The notes: generated by a model from the letters alone, not told the origin. A stretch of 33,916 nt of DNA from Rhodospirillaceae bacterium (GCA_002723345.1 PBNV01000042.1:1-33916), one strand, 5' to 3'; positions 7,511-16,581 are shown, counted from the first letter of the stretch. A program made the numbers and translations.

Positions 7511-9079
7511 TCAGATGCCACGGAACATCATTTCCTCCTCAGTAATAAGATTTTCAACAACCTTAGCAGAGCATAACACACCCGGTATTCCGGCACCGGG
7601 GTGCGCACCAGCCGTTGAAAAATACAGATTTGGAATATGTGGATCTCGATTGTGATAGCGAAACCAGGCAGATTGAGAAAAGATAGGTGCAATCGAAAAA
7701 CCGGCCCCGTGCATTGAACGATAATTCGATTTAAAGTCTTCTGGTGTCATCCAGAAATCGTCCGTTACGGTGGATTTTAGATCCGGCATGATGGTGGAAT
7801 CGAGTGCTTCTATTATTCGCGAGCGCAACCCTGGACCTTGTTCCTTCCAATCAATTTCTCCCAAGAGGTTGGGAACCGGGCACAGGACGTAGAAACTGTC
7901 GCACCCATCCGGCGCAAAACTTGGATCGGTGGCAGTTGGTCGATGGATATACAGTGAAAAATCATCGCTGAGTATTTTTCGGTCAAAAATATCGCTCAAT
8001 AATTCCTTAAACCTCGGGCCCATCCAAATTGTGTGATGGGCGAGGTCTGGATAGGTCTTGCGCGTTCCGAAAAATAAAACGAAGAGACCCATAGAGTATT
8101 TGTTGAGTGTTTCCGGGAGGGGACGTTTCCGTCGTGAAACTGTTTCGGGTAACATCTCGTTATAGACTGTTGGCGGATCCGCGTTACAAATAACCCTGTC
8201 TGCCATAAAGATAGTTCCGTTCTGACAACGTGCCCCGGTCGCGCGCCCGTTTTTGATCAGTATTTCTGCAATATCAGTATTTTTAACAACACTCACGCCG
8301 GTGCGTTCCATTAGCCGAAAAAGTTCGCTGACAAGTCGTCCTGTCCCGCCCATGCAAAAATAAACGCCCCATCGGCGTTCGAGATAGTGGATCAGTGTGT
8401 AAATTGATGTGGTGCTGAAGGGATTGCCGCCGACTAGCAGTGGATGGATGGAGAACGCCTGTCGCAGTAAGGGGTGCTTTATATGGTGTCTTACCATCCC
8501 AGCGACGGTTCTATAGCTGCCCAACTTGAGAAGGGAGGGGACCTGCGCGAGCATTGTCAGGAACCGCGTAAAAGGCTGCGCGGCGAGCTTTTCGAAACCA
8601 ACCTCAAAAATAGCCTTTGACACGCTTAAAAGATTTTCATACCCAGCAACATCAGGGGGGTGTAAGCGCCTTACCTCCTCTAATGTGCCCTCCACGGTTG
8701 CTCTATAGTCAAATGTCTCTCCACCGTGAAAATAAAACCTGTACCAGGGGTCTAGTGGTTTAAATTCAAGAAAGTTGGAGCGCTTTTCGCCAAAAAGTTC
8801 GTATAATTCATCAAAGAGAAACGGCGCTGTTATGACCGTGGGGCCGGCGTCGTGTCTGAAGCCGCCTTTGTTAAAAACCTGAGCCCGACCGCCAATCTCA
8901 GGCAACCGTTCGACAAGCGTGACTGAAAATCCTCTCGCCCGCATTCTCAGTGCCGCCGCGATACCGCCGAAGCCGGCTCCAATCACCAGCACATCACTCA
9001 CGTTATCTGTTGCTGGAGGGTTTGTGGTCGGACGCGGGAGACGAGAATATTGTGTCTTTGATAAGGGGTTATTGGCCAA
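7511..9079 (-). CDS. crtI: Phytoene desaturase CrtI
   Basis: CrtI is the FAD-dependent bacterial desaturase that introduces four double bonds into phytoene to give lycopene. The N-terminal FAD motif is VLVIGAGFGGIAAALRMRARG, followed by ERLPEIGGRAQVFNKGGFRHDAGPTV. The C-terminal FAD signature is LYFSTAGAHPGAGIPGVLCSAKV. I choose TTG 9079-9077 as the start because GGGG precedes it at a good distance and it overlaps the crtE stop by 11 bases. A longer reading from TTG 9109 is also open. A GTG just before the SDVLVIGAG strand would remove the proline-rich leader. From the chosen start the protein is 522 residues, normal for CrtI. Confidence 0.92.
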   Translation of the reverse strand: MANNPLSKTQYSRLPRPTTNPPATDNVSDVLVIGAGFGGIAAALRMRARGFSVTLVERLPEIGGRAQVFNKGGFRHDAGPTVITAPFLFDELYELFGEKRSNFLEFKPLDPWYRFYFHGGETFDYRATVEGTLEEVRRLHPPDVAGYENLLSVSKAIFEVGFEKLAAQPFTRFLTMLAQVPSLLKLGSYRTVAGMVRHHIKHPLLRQAFSIHPLLVGGNPFSTTSIYTLIHYLERRWGVYFCMGGTGRLVSELFRLMERTGVSVVKNTDIAEILIKNGRATGARCQNGTIFMADRVICNADPPTVYNEMLPETVSRRKRPLPETLNKYSMGLFVLFFGTRKTYPDLAHHTIWMGPRFKELLSDIFDRKILSDDFSLYIHRPTATDPSFAPDGCDSFYVLCPVPNLLGEIDWKEQGPGLRSRIIEALDSTIMPDLKSTVTDDFWMTPEDFKSNYRSMHGAGFSIAPIFSQSAWFRYHNRDPHIPNLYFSTAGAHPGAGIPGVLCSAKVVENLITEEEMMFRGI

Positions 9080-10124
9080 AGTCGCCCCGGATAACACTAA
9101 GCGCCACAACAGATTTCTCGCAAACCTGTTTCACCATTAGGTGGAGTGGGTAAATGACTTTGTCCAATCCAACCGGAAGCTCTTCAGCCAAGCGCCCACT
9201 CTCGTTAAAAATGCCATGCATCCTGCGGGAGGCTGTTTTCATCGCGCTCGACCCAATGATTTGATCCTGCCAGTAATCAAGCGCCGAGTTGCAGCCTGAC
9301 CGATACCATTCGTCAAAGTGCATTTGTTCCGGTGCGGGCAGCATATGTCTGTAAATTAATGTAACCATATTGGGAGCACGGCGTCCAAGATCTGACGCCT
9401 GAGCCTCAGCTCCATCGTTGCCCTGAAAATTTAGTATATCATTGGCTATTTGATAGGCGCTTCCAAGGCACCTAAAGTACGCGTCAACGGTCATCGACGC
9501 ATCGTCGTCCTCTGAATTTCCATGGTGCATTGCCATAATTCCCCGGAGGGGCGCGGTCAGCAAAGGGGCTGTTTTGTCAGCCGCCAGGTCGACGTAGCCC
9601 TCCCAGTCAATCGTCCGTTGGATATCGAGTCCGCGTGCTTCGCCCACGGTTGTCAATTTCATTTGGTCTGCAAGGATTTTTACAAGCAGAGGGGTTGCAG
9701 ACCTATGTGCAGCCTCGCCCGCCAGCTCGAACGAGAGGGCTATCAGCCAGTCTCCCAACATTAATGCAGTGTCCCGCCCGTATTTGAACCAGACGGACGG
9801 TCTGCCCCGACGTAGCGTGTCACCATCACAGATGTCATCATGAATTAAAGAGGCATTGTGAAGAAGCTCAATCGCTGCGGCCCAAGGTAGCGCAGCAGAG
9901 GGTTCTATATCTAAATGCGTTGAGGCCTTGAGGGCCATTTTGGCCCGGAGCAACTTGCCTGGTTTGGCGAAATGATGAGTTGCAGCCTCGGAGAGCGGGT
10001 GCTCAATCGCTGGTAAGTGATCTGAGATGTAATTAATAAGAGCAGCCGTATCAGTATACTGACTTGCTGTAGCAATTTTCTTTGTTTCGGGGGCAGTCTT
10101 CACCAGAGGTGATAAGTTTGCCAT
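9069..10124 (-). CDS. crtE: Geranylgeranyl diphosphate synthase CrtE (polyprenyl synthetase)
   Basis: This is a trans-isoprenyl diphosphate synthase supplying geranylgeranyl-PP for phytoene. The first aspartate-rich motif is intact at residues 96-106 (IHDDICDGDTLRRGRPS, with DDxxD and RR). GEARGLDI and the AADKTAPLL lysine also match the family. The second aspartate-rich motif, usually DDxxD after Tyr/Phe-Gln, reads Asn228-Asp-Ile-Leu-Asn232 in SAYQIANDILNF, so two of its acidic residues are asparagine. At 351 residues it is slightly long. The ribosome binding site is weak (AAGAAG), and a hairpin separates it from the opsin upstream. Its place at the head of crtEIBY-blh supports the assignment. 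Confidence 0.9.
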   Translation of the reverse strand: MANLSPLVKTAPETKKIATASQYTDTAALINYISDHLPAIEHPLSEAATHHFAKPGKLLRAKMALKASTHLDIEPSAALPWAAAIELLHNASLIHDDICDGDTLRRGRPSVWFKYGRDTALMLGDWLIALSFELAGEAAHRSATPLLVKILADQMKLTTVGEARGLDIQRTIDWEGYVDLAADKTAPLLTAPLRGIMAMHHGNSEDDDASMTVDAYFRCLGSAYQIANDILNFQGNDGAEAQASDLGRRAPNMVTLIYRHMLPAPEQMHFDEWYRSGCNSALDYWQDQIIGSSAMKTASRRMHGIFNESGRLAEELPVGLDKVIYPLHLMVKQVCEKSVVALSVIRGDFGQ

Positions 10125-10219
10125 GGCTTCTTGTACCCCAGAGTGGTTCCGCCTAGTTATCGACGGTTGTTATGGAACCAGTAAAAAATCTCAACTGATA
10201 TAATTTTAGGAGGTAGGTT

Positions 10220-10246
10220 AAGGGGCGGCACATCAGACCGCCCCTT
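10220..10246 (-). terminator. GC-rich 9-bp hairpin between the opsin and crtE
   Basis: AAGGGGCGG at 10220-10228 pairs perfectly with CCGCCCCTT at 10238-10246 around a nine-base loop. It begins 12 bases after the opsin stop on the minus strand. There is no U-run after it in the transcript, so it may be a partial terminator or an RNA-stabilising structure rather than a full stop. Either would let the opsin be made in large excess over the pigment enzymes. Confidence 0.65.
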
Positions 10247-10258
10247 TCCCCTATGAGC

Positions 10259-11050
10259 TTAGCTCGACGACTCGCTCTCTCTGACGGCAACCGCCCAAAT
10301 AATCACACCGAATGCGATTTTATTGAGAACGTCAGCAATGTTGTAAATGATGTTTAGCGCATCGGCCGCGCCAGCAGTATCTACACCTGCAAGATAACCG
10401 TAGAAATAGCCAATTGGGTAAATTGCCCAACCTACGGTAACGATCAAGCGCATCGCGCTAAAAGCTGATTTGACCGACTCTGGGGCTTTGTCTGCTGATG
10501 CTTTGCCCGCTTCTCCCGCAAAAATCTCATACAGGATATATAGCCAGCCGGCCATTCCGATGATGAAACCAACCCACGCGTTCAGGTAGCCGACCTCACC
10601 ACAGTAGCCGCCAAGGAGCATTACAACTGTGCCAATCAAAAGGCGCCAGAATATTCCGGAGGAAGCTGCGCCAACAGCCGCAAGGATCAGGTAGAACTCT
10701 ACCATTTGGAGTGGCACGGTGATTAGCCAGTCAATGTAGCGGTATACTATGGGTGTTTCGCCTGTAGATACCCATACATCGCGCATGTAGAAGTAGTGTA
10801 CAGCAGCCACTAACGTGACGAGGCCGATAACCGTTAATGATGTCTTCCACTTTCCTGAAACTCTCTGTGTTTCAAGAAAGAAGAAAGCCGTAGCTGCGAC
10901 CATGCCTATTGAAATGAGCCAAAAGGTCATCCCAACAAGATCGTCTGACTTAAGGTTACCTTCAGCCGCGAAGGCCATGGACGGCAGTCCTACAAAAGTA
11001 GCCGCCAACGCATATGTGAAAAACTTACTAATATTGAGTTTCATTTTCAT
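10259..11050 (-). CDS. Proteorhodopsin, blue-absorbing type, light-driven proton pump
   Basis: This seven-helix retinal protein pumps protons out of the cell in light. I use ATG 11050 (MKMKLN). ATG 11059 or 11044 are alternatives around the GGAGAG site. A signal peptide is present (FFTYALAATFVGLPSMAFA). Pump residues in this numbering are His85 (equivalent to His75 of green proteorhodopsin), Asp107 (Asp97, proton acceptor), Thr111, and Glu118 (Glu108, proton donor), in YRYIDWLITVPLQMVEFYLI. Retinal would bind Lys244 in ADVLNKIAFG. Position 115, equivalent to spectral-tuning residue 105, is Gln, the state found in blue-absorbing variants. The downstream crtEIBY-blh genes supply retinal. Confidence 0.97.
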   Translation of the reverse strand: MKMKLNISKFFTYALAATFVGLPSMAFAAEGNLKSDDLVGMTFWLISIGMVAATAFFFLETQRVSGKWKTSLTVIGLVTLVAAVHYFYMRDVWVSTGETPIVYRYIDWLITVPLQMVEFYLILAAVGAASSGIFWRLLIGTVVMLLGGYCGEVGYLNAWVGFIIGMAGWLYILYEIFAGEAGKASADKAPESVKSAFSAMRLIVTVGWAIYPIGYFYGYLAGVDTAGAADALNIIYNIADVLNKIAFGVIIWAVAVRESESSS

Positions 11051-11306
11051 TCTCTCCATCGAATGTACGTGATTAATCCCTCAATCTAACGACACTATTC
11101 TTGTGTGCTACTTCGTGATTGCCCGAAAACCCTATAATATGTCAAGAGCATTCTGGGTTCATGGACTTTTCATTAGTTGAGGTCGGATCACTGAGTATGG
11201 GAGTTTTTGAGGGTTGACTGCCCCAACGAGAAACCCAGAGAGCACCTTCCAAAAACATTTTTCGATCGGAAGAGGTATTTTTGGGCGGCGCTCACCAGAG
11301 AGCAAT

Positions 11307-11328
11307 ATCGCTGAAAAAAATCAGCGAT
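11307..11328. repeat. Perfect 8-bp inverted repeat with A-only loop
   Basis: ATCGCTGA at 11307-11314 pairs with TCAGCGAT at 11321-11328 around six A residues. It lies in the non-coding region upstream of the opsin and could be an operator or a hairpin in a leader transcript. No function is shown. Confidence 0.4.
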
Positions 11329-11393
11329 TCGGCGCCAACGTGAACAATCTAATAATCCATGCCGGCGATTTCTATTTAAACGAGAAGATAGTA

Positions 11394-11427
11394 GCCCTGC
11401 CAGCCGGGCAAGCCGATCTGGCAGGGC
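11394..11427. repeat. Perfect 10-bp GC-rich inverted repeat
   Basis: GCCCTGCCAG at 11394-11403 pairs exactly with CTGGCAGGGC at 11418-11427 around a 14-base loop. No T-run follows on either strand. It is about 350 bases upstream of the opsin start and could be a structured leader RNA, a protein-binding palindrome or the remains of a terminator. Confidence 0.5.
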
Positions 11428-11837
11428 TTCCAGGTCCTCAGAGCCAATATGGGGGACTGGCTGTGGGACCAAATAGTAAGACCTAACTGATAGACCCTGT
11501 TTTGACCCTCAGACTTAAGCCGTTGACTTTCATTGCGTGCAATTACGACCAAACTTATTCATTGGCCCATATCAATGGTATGGGTCTGCCATGATAAGAT
11601 TGCATAGCTCACGAATTTCCGTCGCACGTTAATGGGCGCGCGATTGTTACAACCGGGCCTCATCAATGTGGTAATGCCCGACACGCTCTACCCACGTACA
11701 TGGCGTTCGACACTGTTGAGTTCGGAGTAACGGGTTAGGAAAATGTTACTCGGGATTTTTGAGTGCTCTTTTTAAACAGCTTTCTGGTGGGAATGTTGTG
11801 TCGTTACCTGATTTTTTGTCCTTATCGACTGCACCAG

Positions 11838-12218
11838 TTATCCATGGAAAATCGCGTTCAACTTGTTTCCGTCGAGGTCTCTGACATACGCGAGAAACAT
11901 TTTTTTTTTGCCGTTAACGCGCCAGCCCGGGGGGTCTTCTATACTCGTGCCTCCAGCGACGATGGCGGCGTCATGAAACGCTTTTGCTTGTTCGGCGGAT
12001 GCACATTTGAAACCGATGGTGCCACCGTTCCCGACGGATGCGGGGTTTCCGTCGATTGGTTTGGTAACAATCAACGAACCATTGGGAGAGCGGTAATACA
12101 CTCGCTGCTTCTCTTCATTCAGTTCTCCGATGGTTATCCCAAGTGTCTCCATCACCGCATCGTAAAATTTCTTTGCTGCCAACACGTCGTTTGTACCCAC
12201 CAAAATATGTGAAAACAT
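11838..12218 (-). CDS. VOC-family protein (glyoxalase/bleomycin-resistance fold)
   Basis: This 126-residue single-domain protein of the vicinal oxygen chelate superfamily starts FSHILVGTNDVLAAKKFYDAV. That is the typical first beta-alpha-beta unit with the metal-ligand His at residue 4. It ends with YVRDLDGNKLNAI, containing the D-P/L-D-G-N motif common near the C-terminus. The start has GAGG six bases upstream. Such proteins include lyases, isomerases and resistance proteins, so the reaction is not assigned. It stands alone, with non-coding sequence on both sides, upstream of the opsin and on the same strand. Confidence 0.85.
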   Translation of the reverse strand: MFSHILVGTNDVLAAKKFYDAVMETLGITIGELNEEKQRVYYRSPNGSLIVTKPIDGNPASVGNGGTIGFKCASAEQAKAFHDAAIVAGGTSIEDPPGWRVNGKKKMFLAYVRDLDGNKLNAIFHG

Positions 12219-12771
12219 TTCATCCTCTTTTTGTTCCCGCTAATGACCCAATTCAAGAGTTCAGTAACCCTTCTATATCGGAAGGACAATCCGAAGCAAT
12301 CTGATAAGTTATCCCTTCGGGCTTAGCGCCGGTGAAACCTCTGAAGTTTAATGAGCCTGGCAGTGGTTGAGGAGAGGCACAGAGGTATTACCATCGGGAA
12401 AAGATGGGTTATCGCCAGAGCGATGCCGCACTGACCTCGAGCATTCAAAAATACTGTCGATAAAATGCCCTGGGGCGAGTTCAGTGAGCCTCCATCGCTA
12501 CTAATAGCCAGCCTACCTGGGGTATGTTTAATACTCGACAACACATTGCTAATTAGCCCGTAATAGGATGATTTGAAAAACAGTCTTGCGGCGCCGTCGG
12601 CCTGGGCGTATACCCTGCGCGCAAAGACATAGCTTTCTGGGCGTCTTTGACGTCCGTCACACCAGATTCGACGCCATAGTTGAGGCATGATAAACCACCT
12701 ATCTTCGCCGCAATCAAACTTCTCTATCGTGGCACGGCCCAGAGCCACTCGATTTGCAACCGGAGCGTAAT
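12219..12771. other. 553-base region between the VOC gene and transketolase, no gene supported
   Basis: The two flanking genes are divergent, so their promoters should be here. GGAG at 12762-12765 is the transketolase ribosome binding site. An open frame on the minus strand across 12323-12748 has Arg/Cys/Trp-rich sequence without family features and is treated as chance. A short hairpin, CCTTC/GAAGG, lies near 12269-12285. No tRNA or small-RNA signature was recognised. Confidence 0.45.
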
Positions 12772-14799
12772 ATGACGCCTGAACAGTCAGAGTTATCAGT
12801 CGTTAAAGCGAATTCCGAATCTGTTAACATTTCTGACCTTCCGGTTAAAGAAATGGCAAATGCTATCCGCTTTCTGTCGGCTGATGCCGTGCAGGCTGCA
12901 AATTCCGGACATCCGGGCATGCCGATGGGAATGGCTGATGTCGCGACGGTTCTGTTTTCCAAATTTTTAAAATTTGACGCTCAGGAACCGCATTGGGCGG
13001 ATAGGGACCGCTTCGTGCTCTCGGCAGGTCACGGCTCAATGCTGCTGTACTCTCTCCTATATTTGACCGGCTATGAAGATATGACCATTGAGGAAATTCA
13101 GAATTTTCGGCAATTAGGTTCGAAGACTGCCGGCCATCCCGAATATGGTCACGCAAAAGGCATCGAGACAACCACAGGACCGCTGGGACAGGGGTTAGCC
13201 ATGGCGGTAGGACTTGCTTTGTCGGAGCGGCTGACCAATGCGAGGTTTGGCGATGATTTGGTGGATCACCATACCTACGTTATTGCCGGAGACGGCTGTT
13301 TAATGGAAGGGGTCAGCCACGAAGCAATTTCTTTCGCCGGGCATATTGGACTAGATAAATTAATTGTTCTTTTTGACGATAACGCCATCTCCATTGATGG
13401 AGGGACAGCGCTCTCCGTATCTGACAATCAACTGGCACGCTTTTTAGCGAGTGGATGGGACGTCTCGGCTGTGGACGGACACGATGCGGCCGCCATTTCT
13501 GAAGCCATAGACGCTGCCAAGCAATCGGATAAACCATCGATGATCGCTTGCAAAACCATCATTGGTTGTGGAGCGCCCAATAAAGAAGGGACGTCTGCCA
13601 CCCATGGAGCTCCTCTTGGGGAAGAAGAAATTAGCGCCGCGCGCAAGAATTTGGGCTGGACAGCAGCTCCATTTGATGTGCCGACAGATGTGCTCTCTGC
13701 CTGGCGGGCCGCTGGAACACGCGGGGAAGCAGAACGATCCGCTTGGATAAAGAGGCTTGCGGACAGCGGGCATCAGATAGACTTTACGGCGGCCATGGCT
13801 GGCGATTTGCCCGAGGGATGGATTAGCGCCGTAAACCAGCACAAAAAAGCCGTATCTGTTAAAGCCCCGGGCTGGGCGACCCGCAAAGCCTCCGGAGAGG
13901 CGCTGGAAGTACTAAATAAAGTAGTTACTGAAATGGTGGGTGGATCTGCCGATCTAACCGGCTCCAATAACACCAAGGTGCATGGTCATAAGCCCGTTAA
14001 GTTAGGAGATTTCAGTGGCCGCTATATACACTACGGTGTTCGGGAATTTGGTATGGGAGCGATCATGAACGGAATGGCGCTTCATGGCGGGGTGATACCC
14101 TACAGCGGAACATTTTTGGTGTTCGCGGACTACATGCGTGGTGCCATCCGTTTGTCCGCGCTGATGGGGCAGCGTGTGATTTATGTGTTGACCCATGACT
14201 CCATCGGACTTGGTGAAGACGGGCCAACCCATCAACCTGTGGAGACATTAGCAAGCTTAAGAGCGATACCGAATTTGAACGTCTACAGACCTGCGGATGC
14301 GGTCGAGACAGCTGAATGCTGGGCTGTGGCGCTGGAATGTAAAACCGCGCCGTCGGCCATCGCTCTGACGCGGCAGGGAGTGCCGACAGTTCGGACCGAA
14401 CACACAGACACAAATCTAGCCGCTAAAGGAGCATATGTTTTGAGAGCAGCGGAAGGAGAGCGCCAAGCAACAATCCTGGCAACAGGCTCAGAGGTGGGTG
14501 TTGCTGTGGTGGCGCAAGCGCAATTGGCCGCGGAGGGGGTTCAAGTCGCGGTCGTATCCATGCCTTGCTGGGAGGCCTTTGACTCTCAAGATGACGCCTA
14601 TCGGGCATCGGTCTTAGGGACCGCCCCCAGGGTGGCCGTTGAAGCTGCTGTCCAGTTGGGTTGGGAAAAATACATTGGCGAGACAGGGGCGTTCATCGGG
14701 ATGCATGGTTTTGGGGCCTCAGCCCCCGCTGGCGCATTGTACGAGCACTTCGGAATCACGGTGGATGCTATAGTTGATGCAGTCAAGACTCGTGTTTAG
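12772..14799 (+). CDS. tkt: Transketolase
   Basis: Transketolase is a thiamine-diphosphate enzyme that moves two-carbon units between sugar phosphates in the pentose phosphate pathway. From ATG 12772, with GGAG seven bases upstream, the protein is 675 residues, the normal length. An in-frame TTG 18 bases earlier is less likely. Motifs include [29 protein letters not shown], and the thiamine site [13 protein letters not shown] leading to DDNAISIDG. The pyrimidine domain has [20 protein letters not shown] with the catalytic glutamate, and [16 protein letters not shown] carries substrate-binding histidines. It starts a run of plus-strand genes with fba and rpe, which use or make its substrates, and lies 39 bases upstream of fba. 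Confidence 0.96.
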   Translation: MTPEQSELSVVKANSESVNISDLPVKEMANAIRFLSADAVQAANSGHPGMPMGMADVATVLFSKFLKFDAQEPHWADRDRFVLSAGHGSMLLYSLLYLTGYEDMTIEEIQNFRQLGSKTAGHPEYGHAKGIETTTGPLGQGLAMAVGLALSERLTNARFGDDLVDHHTYVIAGDGCLMEGVSHEAISFAGHIGLDKLIVLFDDNAISIDGGTALSVSDNQLARFLASGWDVSAVDGHDAAAISEAIDAAKQSDKPSMIACKTIIGCGAPNKEGTSATHGAPLGEEEISAARKNLGWTAAPFDVPTDVLSAWRAAGTRGEAERSAWIKRLADSGHQIDFTAAMAGDLPEGWISAVNQHKKAVSVKAPGWATRKASGEALEVLNKVVTEMVGGSADLTGSNNTKVHGHKPVKLGDFSGRYIHYGVREFGMGAIMNGMALHGGVIPYSGTFLVFADYMRGAIRLSALMGQRVIYVLTHDSIGLGEDGPTHQPVETLASLRAIPNLNVYRPADAVETAECWAVALECKTAPSAIALTRQGVPTVRTEHTDTNLAAKGAYVLRAAEGERQATILATGSEVGVAVVAQAQLAAEGVQVAVVSMPCWEAFDSQDDAYRASVLGTAPRVAVEAAVQLGWEKYIGETGAFIGMHGFGASAPAGALYEHFGITVDAIVDAVKTRV

Positions 14800-14838
14800 A
14801 AAAATTGCTACATAAAAATAAACGAGGGAGGTGAAGGT

Positions 14839-15852
14839 ATGAATTTGGATCATTTGGCCGCTATTGCGAATGCCATGGTTGCTGACAACAAAGGGTTGCT
14901 TGCAGCGGATGAGAGCACGGGCACGATTGGCAAGCGGCTGGATTCAATCAGCGTCAAGTCGACGGAGGACACGCGTCGGGACTACAGGGAAATGCTATTC
15001 CGTGCCGACGGGCTCGGCGAGTATATCAGTGGTGTTATACTATACGACGAAACCATCCGCCAAAACGCGGCAGACGGCACATCGTTCACCAGGATATTGG
15101 AGGAGAAGGGTATTTTACCTGGCATCAAGGTGGACACTGGTGCAAAAGCGTTGGCGGGCGCTGAAGATGAGAAAGTGACCGAAGGACTAGACGGATTGCG
15201 GGACCGGGTCGCAGATTATGTCTTGCTCGGTGCGAAGTTCGCGAAATGGCGAGCTGTTATTGCCGTAGGAGACGGTATGCCGTCGATGTATTGCATCAAT
15301 GCCAATGCGCACGCCTTGGCGCGCTACGCCCGAATCTGCCAGGAGGGAGGCCTGGTGCCGATAGTAGAACCTGAGGTTTTGATGGATGGTACACATAGTC
15401 TTAATCGTTGCGCCGACGTTACCGAATTAACGTTACAACGAGTGTTTGCTGAACTATATGACCAAGGCGTGGCGTTGGAGGGCATGATATTAAAGCCAAA
15501 TATGGTCATCGCTGGCACCGATTGTGCGCAGCAGGCAGACGTAAAGACGGTTGCTGCCCGCACAGTTGAGAGCCTGCGACGTACAGTCCCCGCCGCCGTT
15601 CCAGGTATAATGTTTCTCTCTGGTGGACAAAGTGAAGCTGATGCCAGTGCCCACTTAAATGCCATGAACGCACAAAAAGACAGGTTGCCATGGGCGTTGA
15701 GTTATTCCTACGGACGTGCCTTGCAGGCCAGCTCCTTGAAGGTCTGGGGCGGTGACAATAGCAATAACCCGGCTGCGCAAGCCCAATTATTGGAGAGGGC
15801 ACGGCAAAACAGTGCGGCCTGCGCGGCTCAGTATCAAGGGGAGGCAGCTTAG
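14839..15852 (+). CDS. fba: Fructose-bisphosphate aldolase, class I
   Basis: This Schiff-base aldolase interconverts fructose 1,6-bisphosphate with dihydroxyacetone phosphate and glyceraldehyde 3-phosphate. It may also form sedoheptulose bisphosphate. At 337 residues it resembles the eukaryote-like class I enzymes. Visible residues are the N-terminal GLLAADESTGTIGKRL (Asp24), Lys133 and Lys136 in GAKFAKWRAV, Glu177/Glu179 in PIVEPEVLMDG, and the Schiff-base Lys219 in GMILKPNMV. Near the end, FLSGGQSEADA and SYSYGRALQ bind phosphate. A strong GGGAGGTGAAGG precedes ATG 14839. It sits between tkt and rpe and is probably co-transcribed with them. No metal-binding class II motifs are present. Confidence 0.96.
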   Translation: MNLDHLAAIANAMVADNKGLLAADESTGTIGKRLDSISVKSTEDTRRDYREMLFRADGLGEYISGVILYDETIRQNAADGTSFTRILEEKGILPGIKVDTGAKALAGAEDEKVTEGLDGLRDRVADYVLLGAKFAKWRAVIAVGDGMPSMYCINANAHALARYARICQEGGLVPIVEPEVLMDGTHSLNRCADVTELTLQRVFAELYDQGVALEGMILKPNMVIAGTDCAQQADVKTVAARTVESLRRTVPAAVPGIMFLSGGQSEADASAHLNAMNAQKDRLPWALSYSYGRALQASSLKVWGGDNSNNPAAQAQLLERARQNSAACAAQYQGEAA

Positions 15853-15872
15853 GCTGCGGATAACAATATATT

Positions 15873-16529
15873 ATGACCGCGTTCAAAATTGCCCCATCGA
15901 TTTTGTCGGCGGATTTTACGCGGCTGGGCGAAGAAGTGCGGGCCGTTGATGAAGCGGGCGCCGACTATATTCATATTGATGTGATGGATGGGCATTTCGT
16001 GCCAAACCTTACCTTTGGACCGCCCGTTATCGGCGCTCTCCGCTCGGTGACGGACAAGCCATTTGATGTGCATTTAATGATTGATCCCGCGCAACCTTAC
16101 TTGCGCCAATATGCTGAGGCTGGTGCTGACATAATAACCGTTCATGCCGAAGCTGATACGCATCTGCATCGCAGTCTTCAAGTAATCAGAGACTTGGGGA
16201 AAAAAGCGGGTGTATCGCTCAATCCCTCAACGCCGGAAACGGTGATCGAATATGTATTAGACAGCGTCGATTTGATTTTGGTCATGTCGGTTAATCCTGG
16301 TTTCAGTGGACAAGCTTTTCTTCCCTCACAGTTGAGAAAAATTAGCCGGATCCAAGAGATGATCGGCGACCGGGATATCGAACTTGAAGTCGACGGTGGC
16401 GTAAACCCGAGTAATGTGGCGACGGTAATCGCGGCTGGCGCCACTGCTGTCGTTGCTGGTAGCGCGGTTTTTAATGGCGTTGATTATACCGCCTCGATTG
16501 CGGCTCTGAGACGTGGGTGTGCGGATTAA
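15873..16529 (+). CDS. rpe: Ribulose-phosphate 3-epimerase
   Basis: Rpe interconverts ribulose 5-phosphate and xylulose 5-phosphate, the latter being a transketolase substrate. The 218-residue TIM barrel has the expected metal and catalytic residues: [10 protein letters not shown] at the N-terminus, [23 protein letters not shown], the [13 protein letters not shown] loop, and EVDGGVN with the second catalytic aspartate. VAGSAVFNG forms the phosphate site. The ATG follows fba by 20 bases, so both likely share one message. No clear ribosome binding site stands out. Length and motifs indicate a complete enzyme. Confidence 0.96.
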   Translation: MTAFKIAPSILSADFTRLGEEVRAVDEAGADYIHIDVMDGHFVPNLTFGPPVIGALRSVTDKPFDVHLMIDPAQPYLRQYAEAGADIITVHAEADTHLHRSLQVIRDLGKKAGVSLNPSTPETVIEYVLDSVDLILVMSVNPGFSGQAFLPSQLRKISRIQEMIGDRDIELEVDGGVNPSNVATVIAAGATAVVAGSAVFNGVDYTASIAALRRGCAD

Positions 16530-16581
16530 ATTAGGCTTTCGGGCCGTTGGCTAAAAAGAGGGCCGATATGCGAGATGGAAC

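Larger units (their letters stand above)
11051..11837. other. 787-base non-coding region upstream of the opsin
   Basis: No convincing gene is seen on either strand. Overlapping open frames near 11188-11486 have protein sequences without family character. The part nearest the opsin should hold its promoter. On the minus strand, TTGACA directly followed by TATTATAG lies at about 11131-11146, but the spacing does not fit a normal promoter. Several inverted repeats occur: 11307-11328, 11394-11427, and GAGTAAC/GTTACTC at 11725-11731 and 11745-11751. Confidence 0.5.

Noticed and set aside
11131..11160. Opsin promoter made of TTGACA and TATTATAG
   Set aside because: The two elements abut instead of being 16-18 bases apart, and partner boxes at proper spacing are poor. 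It was kept only as a remark.
11188..11486. Overlapping open frames of 90 and 94 codons on opposite strands
   Set aside because: Neither has family character. They span the GC-rich hairpin, and mirrored frames of this kind are common by chance.
12323..12748. Open frame of 141 codons on the minus strand
   Set aside because: The translation is rich in Arg, Cys and Trp with no domain-like pattern, has no good ribosome binding site, and lies in a divergent promoter region.
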